Source: Luteibacter sp. UNC138MFCol5.1 (GTDB lineage: Bacteria > Pseudomonadota > Gammaproteobacteria > Xanthomonadales > Rhodanobacteraceae). From it: 64,000 bases of DNA. Below, piece after piece: positions 57,142 through 64,000 of this stretch. Location: assembly GCF_900110505.1 (NCBI RefSeq), contig NZ_FODZ01000001.1, positions 316,053-380,052 on the forward strand. The letters are read 5' to 3'. Under the pieces are notes generated by a model that worked only from the letters and a program-made list of their open reading frames with translations, was not told the origin of the DNA and ran no database searches. Position 1 is the first letter of the stretch. Each line of letters opens with the position of its first letter. Position numbers and translations under genes: made by a program.

Positions 57142-57993
57142 ATGACCTACATCCTCCTCGCGGTCGCCTTCAGCGTGACCGTCTCGGTGCTGCTCAAGCT
57201 CGCCCGGCGCGCCAACGTCGACATCGTGCAGGCCGTCGCGACGAACTACGTCGTCGCCGCGGCGCTCGCCGCGCTGCTGCTGGGCGCGACGCCGCGCGCC
57301 GCGATCGACGCCCGCGCCACCTGGGCACCGCTCGTCCTGCTCGGCGTGCTGCTCCCCGCGATCTTCCTGGTACTCGCGCGCTCCGTGCGCAGCGCGGGCA
57401 TCGTGCGGACGGACGTGGCGCAACGGCTTTCGCTGTTTGTTTCGCTGTTCGCCGCCTTCGCGTTCCTCGGTGACACGCTGACCGGGACGAAGCTCGTCGG
57501 CATCCTGCTGGCGCTGGTCGCCGTCGCGTGCGTGCTGTGGCGCAAGGATCGCGGCACGGCCGCGCAAGGCGGCTTGCTCGCGCCGCTGGCCGTGTTCGCG
57601 GGGTTCGGCGCCATCGACATCAGCTTCAAGCTCGTCGCGCAGGCGGGCGCGCCGTTCGCCAGCGCGCTGCTCGCTTCCTTCCTGATCGCGATGGTGCTCT
57701 GCTGGATCGCCGTGATCGTGCGTGCCGCCATGGGCACGGCGCCCGTCGCGATGCGCAGCATCGGCTTCGGCGCGCTGCTCGGCGTCGCCAACTTCGCCAA
57801 CATCCTGTTCTACGTGCGTGGCCACCAGGCCCTGCCCGATTCGCCGTCGCTGGTGTTCGCGGCGATGAACGTCGGCGTCGTGGTGCTCGGCGCGCTGGTC
57901 GGCGCGCTCGGCTTTCGCGAGAAGCTCTCGTGGCTGAACTGGCTCGGCCTCGCCATCGCCATCGCGGCGATCGGCGTGATGACCACGGCGTAA
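57142..57993 (+). CDS. EamA/DMT-family membrane transporter
   Basis: A 283-residue inner-membrane protein with ten predicted helices in two EamA halves. The second half ends typically with NVGVVVLGALVGALGFREKLSWLNWLGL. The substrate is unknown, as DMT proteins move metabolites such as amino acids or sugars. No ribosome binding site of note is seen before ATG 57142. It is convergent with the LacI gene (16-base gap). Confidence 0.82.
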   Translation: MTYILLAVAFSVTVSVLLKLARRANVDIVQAVATNYVVAAALAALLLGATPRAAIDARATWAPLVLLGVLLPAIFLVLARSVRSAGIVRTDVAQRLSLFVSLFAAFAFLGDTLTGTKLVGILLALVAVACVLWRKDRGTAAQGGLLAPLAVFAGFGAIDISFKLVAQAGAPFASALLASFLIAMVLCWIAVIVRAAMGTAPVAMRSIGFGALLGVANFANILFYVRGHQALPDSPSLVFAAMNVGVVVLGALVGALGFREKLSWLNWLGLAIAIAAIGVMTTA

Positions 57994-58009
57994 GCGACGC
58001 GACGCTCGG

Positions 58010-59044
58010 CTAGCTCTGGAGCCGCCGCGGCGCCGTCGAGCCGCGCACGACGAGATCGGGGCTGAAGCCCTCGTTCTCGATGATGTGGTGGTCGCCCTCG
58101 CGTTCGATCTCCGCGATCAGTCGCTGCGCGGCGTGACGGCCGATCTCCTCGGTGTTCTGCCGCGCGGTCGTGAGCGCGGGCCACGACTGCTTCGAGAACG
58201 GGCTGTCCTCGAAGCCGGCGATCGAGAGTTCCCACGGCACGTCGACACCGCCCGAACGCGCGGCGGCGAGCACGCCGGCGGCGATCTCGTCGTTCGAACC
58301 GAAGATGGCCGTCGGCGGCTCCTTCAGCGCGAGCAGCTTGCGCGCGCCGCGGAATCCGTCGTCGAAGGAATAGTCGCCCTCGACCACCAGTCGCTTGTCG
58401 ACGGCGATGCCATAGGCGCGCAGCGCGTCTTCGTAGCCTTTGTAGCGCTCCGGGCTGGAACGATGCTCCTTGCCGCCCCAGAGGAAGCCGATGCGCTGGT
58501 GACCCAGCTGGATCAGGTGTTCGGTGATCGCGTAGGCCGCGTCGCGGTCGTCGACGAAGACGCAGGGCCAGCCGTCCTTCGGATCCTGCCGCGCGGAAAT
58601 GATCCGCACGAAGGGCACCTTCTGTTCAGTCAGCGCGGCAAGCAGCGCCGGTTGCTCGGACATCGGCGGACAGAGCACGAGCCCGGCCAGCCGGTTGCGC
58701 CGCACGAGGTCGCCGAGCTGGTCCGCCAGGCGCGCCGCCGAGGCGTCGCAGGGATGGATCTGGAGGCCGAAACCGCGCTCGCGGCACACCGAGAGCACGC
58801 CGTTCTGCATCGCGATGACGTAATGGGCGTTCGGGTTGTCGTAGACCAGGCCCAGCGCGTACGTGCGCTGGCTGCGCAGGCTCCGCGCCGCCTGGTCGGG
58901 CTGGTAGTCGAGCGCTTCGATCGCGCGCTGTACCCGGTCGCGCGTCCGCGCGTGCACGGATGGCTCGTGGTTGATGACGCGGGAGACGGTCTTGAGCGAC
59001 ACGCCGGCCCGCTCGGCCACGTCCTTGATGGTAGGACTACGCAA
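58010..59044 (-). CDS. LacI-family regulator of the sugar-uptake genes
   Basis: A 344-residue repressor. The N-terminal helix-turn-helix is TIKDVAERAGVSLKTVSRVI, the hinge helix DYQPDQAARSLRS, and the periplasmic-binding-like sensor domain includes YALGLVYDNPNAHY and PTAIFGSNDEIAAGVL. The likely start is TTG 59044, with GAGGGG nine bases before, because no ATG fits the conserved N-terminus. It lies 65 bases after the permease gene on the same strand. AACGTT palindromes at 60487 and 60701 are its probable sites. The inducer is likely glucose, GlcNAc or a phosphate of these. Confidence 0.88.
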   Translation of the reverse strand: MRSPTIKDVAERAGVSLKTVSRVINHEPSVHARTRDRVQRAIEALDYQPDQAARSLRSQRTYALGLVYDNPNAHYVIAMQNGVLSVCRERGFGLQIHPCDASAARLADQLGDLVRRNRLAGLVLCPPMSEQPALLAALTEQKVPFVRIISARQDPKDGWPCVFVDDRDAAYAITEHLIQLGHQRIGFLWGGKEHRSSPERYKGYEDALRAYGIAVDKRLVVEGDYSFDDGFRGARKLLALKEPPTAIFGSNDEIAAGVLAAARSGGVDVPWELSIAGFEDSPFSKQSWPALTTARQNTEEIGRHAAQRLIAEIEREGDHHIIENEGFSPDLVVRGSTAPRRLQS

Positions 59045-59109
59045 TCTGATCGACCCCTCGATGGCGGAACGGCCATCCTAGCGGATGGCCGTCGCGGCGC
59101 GAATACGGT

Positions 59110-60399
59110 TCACTTCTTCAGGTGCTGCCCGATCCGGTGCCCGACGGCGCCGTAGAAGAGGATGTACAGATAGCAGACCGCCATGATCACCAGGAACACG
59201 GCCTGGAAATTGTAGACCTGCTTCAGGTGGGCGAAGACCAGCGGCACGATGGCGCCACCCGCGATACCCATGATGAGGAACGCGGAGCCGAACTCGGTCA
59301 GGCGCCCGAGGCCCTTGATCGCGAGCGGAAAGATCGCCGGCCACATCATGGCGTTGGCGAAGCCGAGCGCGGCCACGAAGGCCACCGAGGTGTAGCCGGT
59401 GGTCACGTAGGTGCCGATGGAGAAGAGCACGCCGAGCACCGCCGAGATCGCGAGGTAGGTGTGCTGGGAGACGAACTTCGGGATAAGCACGAGGCCGGCC
59501 ACGTAGCCGAGCAGCATCGCGAAGAGCGTGTAGGAGGTGAAGTGCTTGGTGTCTTCCGGCGTCATGCCGAAGCCCTGGCCGTAGGTGCCGATCGCATCGC
59601 CGGCCATCACTTCCACGCCCACGTACACGAACAGGCAGAGCACGCCGAGCCACAGGTGCGGGAAGCTGAAGAGGCTGCCCTTGTCGTGGCCGATGGCGCG
59701 CTCGGAGTTGTCGTGCGACGCGCGGATTTCCGGCAGCGACGAACGCACGACCCAGACGGCCAGCACGACCAGCAGGCCGGCCATCACCATGTACGGCATG
59801 TGCACCTTCGCCGCGAACGCGTTGAGCAGGGCCTCGCGCTCCACCGGATCGGTGGCCGCCGCGATCTGCTTGTCGAACGTGCCGATGTTGCTCATCACCA
59901 CCGCGCCGAACACGAACGGGGCGAGGAAGCCGGCGGCCTTGTTGCAGATGCCCATGAAGGCGATGCGCTGCGCCGCGCTGTCGATCGGGCCCAGGATGGA
60001 GATGTACGGGTTGGAGGCCGTCTGCAGCAGCGACAGGCCCGCGCCGATGACGAACAGGCCCGTGAGCGCGCCGGGATAGACGCGCATCGTCACGAACTGG
60101 CCGAACATCACGGCGCCGATGGCCATGACGAAGAGTCCGAGTCCCATGCCCTTCTTCATGCCCGTCTTCTTCAGGATGAACGACGAGGGCAGGGCGAGGA
60201 AGAAGTACGAGAGGTAGAACGCGCTGGGCACCAGGAAGGCGCCGACGTCGTCGAGGTCGAAGGCGAGCTTGACGAAGGTGATCAGCGGGCCGTTCAGCCA
60301 CGTCACGAAGCCGAAGATGAAGAACAGCACGCCGATGATGATCATCGGGATCAGGCTGGAATGACGCGTCTCGTCGACGCCAACCACTGTGGATGACAT
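59110..60399 (-). CDS. Sugar:H+ symporter, FucP/GluP/NagP family
   Basis: A 429-residue MFS permease with 12 helices. Segments typical of the FucP-related group are FFIFGFVTWLNGPLITFVKL, YLSYFFLALPSSFILKKTGM and LLQTASNPYISILGP. Relatives in Shewanella and Xanthomonas carry glucose, galactose or GlcNAc (NagP). The LacI/Glk/TonB setting and nagA nearby make GlcNAc or glucose the best guesses. ATG 60399 follows AGAGGGAAA. It is divergent from glk. Confidence 0.88.
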   Translation of the reverse strand: MSSTVVGVDETRHSSLIPMIIIGVLFFIFGFVTWLNGPLITFVKLAFDLDDVGAFLVPSAFYLSYFFLALPSSFILKKTGMKKGMGLGLFVMAIGAVMFGQFVTMRVYPGALTGLFVIGAGLSLLQTASNPYISILGPIDSAAQRIAFMGICNKAAGFLAPFVFGAVVMSNIGTFDKQIAAATDPVEREALLNAFAAKVHMPYMVMAGLLVVLAVWVVRSSLPEIRASHDNSERAIGHDKGSLFSFPHLWLGVLCLFVYVGVEVMAGDAIGTYGQGFGMTPEDTKHFTSYTLFAMLLGYVAGLVLIPKFVSQHTYLAISAVLGVLFSIGTYVTTGYTSVAFVAALGFANAMMWPAIFPLAIKGLGRLTEFGSAFLIMGIAGGAIVPLVFAHLKQVYNFQAVFLVIMAVCYLYILFYGAVGHRIGQHLKK

Positions 60400-60486
60400 G
60401 GATGGTTTCCCTCTGGATGAATGTCGCATCGATGACGGCGGCACCGCCGGATGCTCCCCGATTTGTCCCTTTATCGACCTGCATGC

Positions 60487-60496
60487 ACAACGTTGT
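60487..60496. promoter_or_regulatory. LacI-type operator, permease side
   Basis: ACAACGTTGT, a perfect 10-bp palindrome, lies 88 bases upstream of the permease start. The 403-base region 60400-60802 between the divergent permease and glk holds this site, a half-like GCAAACGTTT at 60641 and the longer palindrome at 60701, and no gene. Confidence 0.65.
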
Positions 60497-60700
60497 CAAT
60501 CGCCCCGGCGAGCCCGCCCATGACCTGTGGCATGGCGCGCCACTTTCGATGCCGCGCCGCGTCAAGCCCTTGATCCGCCGTCCCAACCCCCGTCTCGGGC
60601 CGGGCAACGCGGATTCTGCGCCGTCGCGCTGCGGCGAGGCGCAAACGTTTCCTGTTGCGGTGCGTTATGGAATCCGCCCTGTCTCGGCCATTTGTCCGGT

Positions 60701-60714
60701 TGACAACGTTGTCA
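60701..60714. promoter_or_regulatory. LacI-type operator, glk side
   Basis: TGACAACGTTGTCA is a perfect 14-bp palindrome with the CG centre usual for LacI-family sites. It overlaps a possible -35 (TTGACA, 60700-60705) directed toward glk. The core ACAACGTTGT is the same as at 60487, which points to one regulator for both divergent units. Confidence 0.75.
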
Positions 60715-60802
60715 TCTGCCAAACAGACTCGGCTCCGACAAGGGGCGCCGTCCACCGTTCGGGTGACGACGCGAGAGCGGGTCAGGGCACAAGGGGCAGG
60801 GC

Positions 60803-61828
60803 GTGGGCGAATCGGCCAAGCAGCGGGATCTCGTGCGTGCGTCGCGGACCGGGGCATTCCTCGCCGCGGACGTGGGCGGGACGCATGCCCGTATCGGCCT
60901 CGTCCGTCGTGCCGCCGGCTCGACCGCCATCGACGTCCTGCGCTATGAACGCTACGCCTGCGCCGAATGGCCCAGCCTGACCGCGGTGCTTCGCGACTTT
61001 GTCGGTCACCTCGAGGGCGATCAGGCGATCGAGCACTGCGCGGTCGCCAGCGCGGGCTATGTGCTCGGCGATGCGATCGTCAACGAGAACCTGCCCTGGC
61101 CGGTGTCGATCGGCGACATCCGCGAGTCGCTCGGTCTGGCGGGCCTCGCCGTGGTCAACGACTTCGAAGCCGTCGCCTACGCCTGCCAGTTCCTGCAGAG
61201 CCACGAAACCACGCCGATCATCGCCACCGACGCCGCACCGGCGGAGGGCCCGATCCTCGTGATGGGTCCCGGCACGGGCCTCGGCTCCGCGGTGCTGCTG
61301 CCCGGAAAGCCGCATTGCACGGTGCTGCCGACCGAGGCCGGACAGATTTCCCTCGCGCCCGGCAACGCGCGCGAGGTCGCGATCCTGGGCGAGCTCGCCC
61401 GGACGCGCGATTACGTTTCGTACGAGACCGCCCTTTCGGGCCCCGGCCTCGTCAATCTCTATCGGGCCATTTCCACGCTGGGCGGCACGGCCGCCACGCT
61501 GGCCGAACCCGCCGCCGTCACCGCGGCCGCGCTCGAGGGCAGCGATGCCGCGGCGACGGAAGCGCTCGACGTGTTCTGCGGGCTGCTCGGCAGCTTCGTG
61601 GGCGACCTGGCCATGCTCTACGGCGCCCGCGGCGGCGTGTACCTCGCCGGCGGCATCCTGCCGCAGGTGCGGGACCACCTCATCGCCAGCAGCTTCGCCA
61701 ACAGGTTCTTCAACAAGGGCGTCATGCGCGCCTTTCTCCAGCAAGTGCCGGTACGTCTGATGGACCACGGACAGTTGGGTGTGATCGGTGCCGCCGGTCT
61801 CTACCTGCACGGTTCGACCGCTCATTGA
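60803..61828 (+). CDS. glk: Glucokinase
   Basis: A 341-residue kinase of the Glk family that phosphorylates glucose with ATP. The phosphate-binding loop is FLAADVGGTHARIGL near residue 20, the sugar-site segment VVNDFEAVAYA (catalytic aspartate), GPGTGLGSAVLL, and the glutamates in LPTEAGQISLAP. GTG 60803 follows AGGGGCAGG. It is divergent from the permease and faces the receptor gene. In this cluster it may also act on GlcNAc, as no other sugar kinase is seen. Confidence 0.92.
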   Translation: MGESAKQRDLVRASRTGAFLAADVGGTHARIGLVRRAAGSTAIDVLRYERYACAEWPSLTAVLRDFVGHLEGDQAIEHCAVASAGYVLGDAIVNENLPWPVSIGDIRESLGLAGLAVVNDFEAVAYACQFLQSHETTPIIATDAAPAEGPILVMGPGTGLGSAVLLPGKPHCTVLPTEAGQISLAPGNAREVAILGELARTRDYVSYETALSGPGLVNLYRAISTLGGTAATLAEPAAVTAAALEGSDAAATEALDVFCGLLGSFVGDLAMLYGARGGVYLAGGILPQVRDHLIASSFANRFFNKGVMRAFLQQVPVRLMDHGQLGVIGAAGLYLHGSTAH

Positions 61829-61856
61829 AGAGCGGCGAAAGGAACGTAGGGCGTCG

Positions 61857-61886
61857 TTCGAAAAACCGGGTCGAAAGACCCTTCGA
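61857..61886 (+). other. Leader hairpin before TonB receptor
   Basis: GGGTC-GAAA-GACCC (61868-61881) with outer TCGAA/TTCGA gives a compact two-step hairpin with a GAAA loop, 66 bases before the receptor start and 29 after the glk stop. It could be a processing or stabilising element. No T run follows. Confidence 0.5.
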
Positions 61887-61951
61887 TAGCAACGAGGCAC
61901 GGCGCGGCCGCGAAACCCGTCGTCGCCTTCATCCTCTGAGGGGAGGACATC

Positions 61952-64000
61952 ATGTCGCATCGTAGAAACCTGCTGACGGCGAGCATCATCGCCGGCCTGT
62001 GCTGTATCACCGGAACCGTCGCCGCGCAGGATGCGTCCGGCGCGACGGCGAAGCCGCAGACCGCCCAGGAGAAAGCCGAGGCCGCCAAGGCGGCCGAACT
62101 CGAGGGCATCACCGTCACCGGCATCCGTGCCAGCCTCGAGAAGTCGCTCGACACCAAGCGCAACGCCGACGCCGTCGTCGAAGCCGTCACCGCCGAGGAC
62201 ATCGGCAAGTTCCCGAACACCAACGTCGCCGAAGCGATGACGCAGATCCCCGGCGTCACCATCGATCGCCAGTTCGGCCAGGGCGATCGCGTGTCGATCG
62301 ACGGCACGGATCCCAGCCTCAACCTCACGTTCCTCAACGGCCAGCCGATCTCGCAGACGCCGTGGCAGTACGGCGCGCAGCCCAACCGCGGCTTCGACTT
62401 CACCATGCTCGCGCCGGAAATCGTGGGTCGCCTCGAGGTATACAAGTCGCCGGAAGCGCGCCTTCCCGAAGGCAGCCTCGGCGGCACGATCCTGCTCCAC
62501 ACGCTCAAGCCGCTCGACCTGCCGGCGAACACGATCCGTGGCTCGTTCGGCCTGAACTACAACGACCAGGGCACCGCGGGCACGCGTCCGAACGCCTCGG
62601 CGCTGTACAGCTGGAAAGATGCCAACAACATCTTCGGCATGATCGCCTCGATCCAGCATTTCGAGGAGAAGATCGATCGCCAGGGCTTCGAGATCTTCAG
62701 CTACAGCCCGGTGTCGAAGTGGGCGCCGAGCCCGGCCGTCGCCGCCGGCATCGCCAACGGCACGCTCGATCCCAACGCGATGGTGCCGGACGAAGTGAAC
62801 TCGGCATGGTTCCAGCAGAAGCGCAAGCGCGACACCGCGACCCTGGGCTTCCAGATCCATCCGACGAACAACTGGGACATCGACATCAACAACCTGTTCG
62901 TCCGGGAGAACTTCGACAACTGGAACCAGTCGCTGTATCCGTTCACCGGCGCGACGCCGGGTAACGTCACCAGCTTCATCCAGGGCCCGAACGGCGTCGT
63001 GACCGGCGGTCACGTCTGCGGCAACGATTCGCCGAACTGCCCGGCCATCGCGCAGGGCACCTTCGACAGCAACATCCGCAAGTCGGTCGTCCGCACGTCG
63101 GCGTTCGACCTGAAGTCGGAATACCGCGGCGAAGGCTGGAAGCTGGGAGGCGCGGCGGGCTACAGCAAGGCGCGCAACGACAACATCTCCCAGGCGGTGA
63201 TGGAGCCGGTGTACGCCGGCGGCTACACCTGGGACATCAACCGCGGCTTCAACTTCGACAACCCGGCGGCCGCGCGCGATCCGGCGAACTGGCACATGGG
63301 CGACGTCGACGGCCTCGGCGGCTGGCCCGGCAACTATGGCGACTACTCGGCCAGCTCGCGCGATACGTACGGTCAGCTCGACTTCTCGAAGTACTTCGAC
63401 TCGTTCTTCAACGAAATCGCCGTCGGCTATCGCTGGAACCGTCACGAAGAAGGCATGCAGGCGCACGTCTACGGCGGCAACGCCCCGACCAACCTCGCCG
63501 AGCTCGGCACCAGCGGCTACACCGATACGCTCGACGCGTTCGGTGGCGCGCTGAACGGATCGTCCAGCCACATCATCCCGGATCGCGACGCGCAGTACGC
63601 GTGGGTGCGCAACACGAACCAGGGCAGGGAAGATCCAGGCACCTACCTCAACGGCACGTACAAGCTGGTCGAGAAGACCAACGCGGCGTACATCCAGGCC
63701 AACTTCGCCGGCGGCGGCTTCCACGGCAACGTGGGCGTCCGCTATGTCGACACCAAGACCGACGGCACCGGCTTCAACTACAGCGGCGCCCCGGTCCTGC
63801 CGGCCCCCGCGGGTTCGTGGCAGACGTCGTCGCGCACGACGAAGAACTGGCTGCCGAGCCTCAACGTGGCCTACGACCTCACCGACGACGTCGTGCTGCG
63901 CGCGGCGGCCGCCAAGGTCATCGCCCGTCCGCCGTACAACATGCAGGTGAACAACCTGTTCCTCAACGACTCGGTGCTCACCGGCTCGGGTGGCAACCCC
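61952..64000 (+). CDS. TonB-dependent receptor (Xanthomonas/Caulobacter type), partial
   Basis: An outer-membrane receptor cut by the window end after 683 codons. The signal peptide ends TVAAQ near residue 26. A short acidic linker and the TonB-box-like GITVTGIRASLEKSLDTKRN follow, then the plug (IGKFPNTNVAEAMTQIPGV, EARLPEGSLGGTILLHTLKP) and barrel strands. The start GIRASLEKSLDTKR marks the carbohydrate-type receptors common in Xanthomonas and Caulobacter. The link with glk and the sugar permease suggests uptake of GlcNAc, glucose or their oligosaccharides. GGGGAGGA precedes ATG 61952. Confidence 0.92.
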   Translation, partial: MSHRRNLLTASIIAGLCCITGTVAAQDASGATAKPQTAQEKAEAAKAAELEGITVTGIRASLEKSLDTKRNADAVVEAVTAEDIGKFPNTNVAEAMTQIPGVTIDRQFGQGDRVSIDGTDPSLNLTFLNGQPISQTPWQYGAQPNRGFDFTMLAPEIVGRLEVYKSPEARLPEGSLGGTILLHTLKPLDLPANTIRGSFGLNYNDQGTAGTRPNASALYSWKDANNIFGMIASIQHFEEKIDRQGFEIFSYSPVSKWAPSPAVAAGIANGTLDPNAMVPDEVNSAWFQQKRKRDTATLGFQIHPTNNWDIDINNLFVRENFDNWNQSLYPFTGATPGNVTSFIQGPNGVVTGGHVCGNDSPNCPAIAQGTFDSNIRKSVVRTSAFDLKSEYRGEGWKLGGAAGYSKARNDNISQAVMEPVYAGGYTWDINRGFNFDNPAAARDPANWHMGDVDGLGGWPGNYGDYSASSRDTYGQLDFSKYFDSFFNEIAVGYRWNRHEEGMQAHVYGGNAPTNLAELGTSGYTDTLDAFGGALNGSSSHIIPDRDAQYAWVRNTNQGREDPGTYLNGTYKLVEKTNAAYIQANFAGGGFHGNVGVRYVDTKTDGTGFNYSGAPVLPAPAGSWQTSSRTTKNWLPSLNVAYDLTDDVVLRAAAAKVIARPPYNMQVNNLFLNDSVLTGSGGNP

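Overview
This window is about 64 kb of high-GC bacterial chromosome. It looks like a gammaproteobacterium of the order Lysobacterales (Xanthomonadales), most likely family Rhodanobacteraceae (Luteibacter/Dyella-like). That is inferred from gene content: an algZ-algR-hemC block, TonB-dependent receptors of the Xanthomonas/Caulobacter type, an effector carrying an XVIPCD-like tail (the secretion signal of the Xanthomonadales antibacterial type IV secretion system), nagA/nagB-II amino-sugar genes beside a complete Entner-Doudoroff operon, and intergenic palindromes starting GTGGGAGCGG. No rRNA, tRNA, insertion sequence, CRISPR array or replication origin was recognised.

Layout. 0-12.8 kb: a REP-type repeat array, a patatin-like phospholipase with a WYL regulator, a DmsC-like membrane protein, a DUF481 outer-membrane protein, a same-strand run esterase-algZ-algR-hemC, and two divergent S9 peptidases. 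12.9-22.7 kb: a complete kdp potassium-uptake locus (short ORF, kdpF, A, B, short ORF, outer-membrane barrel, kdpC, kdpD, kdpE), unusual for the barrel and short gene between kdpB and kdpC. 22.8-29.4 kb: a small secreted protein, an AraC regulator, and a MarR-controlled tripartite export operon (NodT lipoprotein, EmrA, EmrB) whose first gene appears to be read from a leaderless transcript.

29.5-34.4 kb is the most unusual region. A VirD4-like protein that has lost its Walker motifs runs in frame into a lipoprotein. That lipoprotein is duplicated in tandem (period 980 bp) with a broken copy of the start of an effector gene between the copies. An intact effector with an XVIPCD-like C-terminus follows. 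This fits a type IV effector-immunity locus with a duplicated, diverging immunity gene and an ATPase-dead coupling-protein paralogue. No other part of the secretion machine lies in the window.

34.4-48.9 kb: a PagL-like lipid A deacylase, a GGDEF/EAL protein, a YgiD-like dioxygenase, a DUF2239 protein, a lone RND pump, btuB behind a cobalamin riboswitch, and an Oar-like TonB receptor. 49-64 kb is a carbohydrate module. nagA, nagB-II and a GntR regulator face zwf-pgl-edd-eda across a region dense in operator-like repeats. Further on, a LacI regulator and a NagP/GluP-type permease face glucokinase and a TonB receptor that runs off the end. Together these could take amino sugar or glucose from the outer membrane through phosphorylation and deamination into the Entner-Doudoroff pathway. 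Three families of dispersed intergenic palindromes recur through the window, mostly at gene ends. Many long antisense ORFs are codon-bias shadows and are left out.
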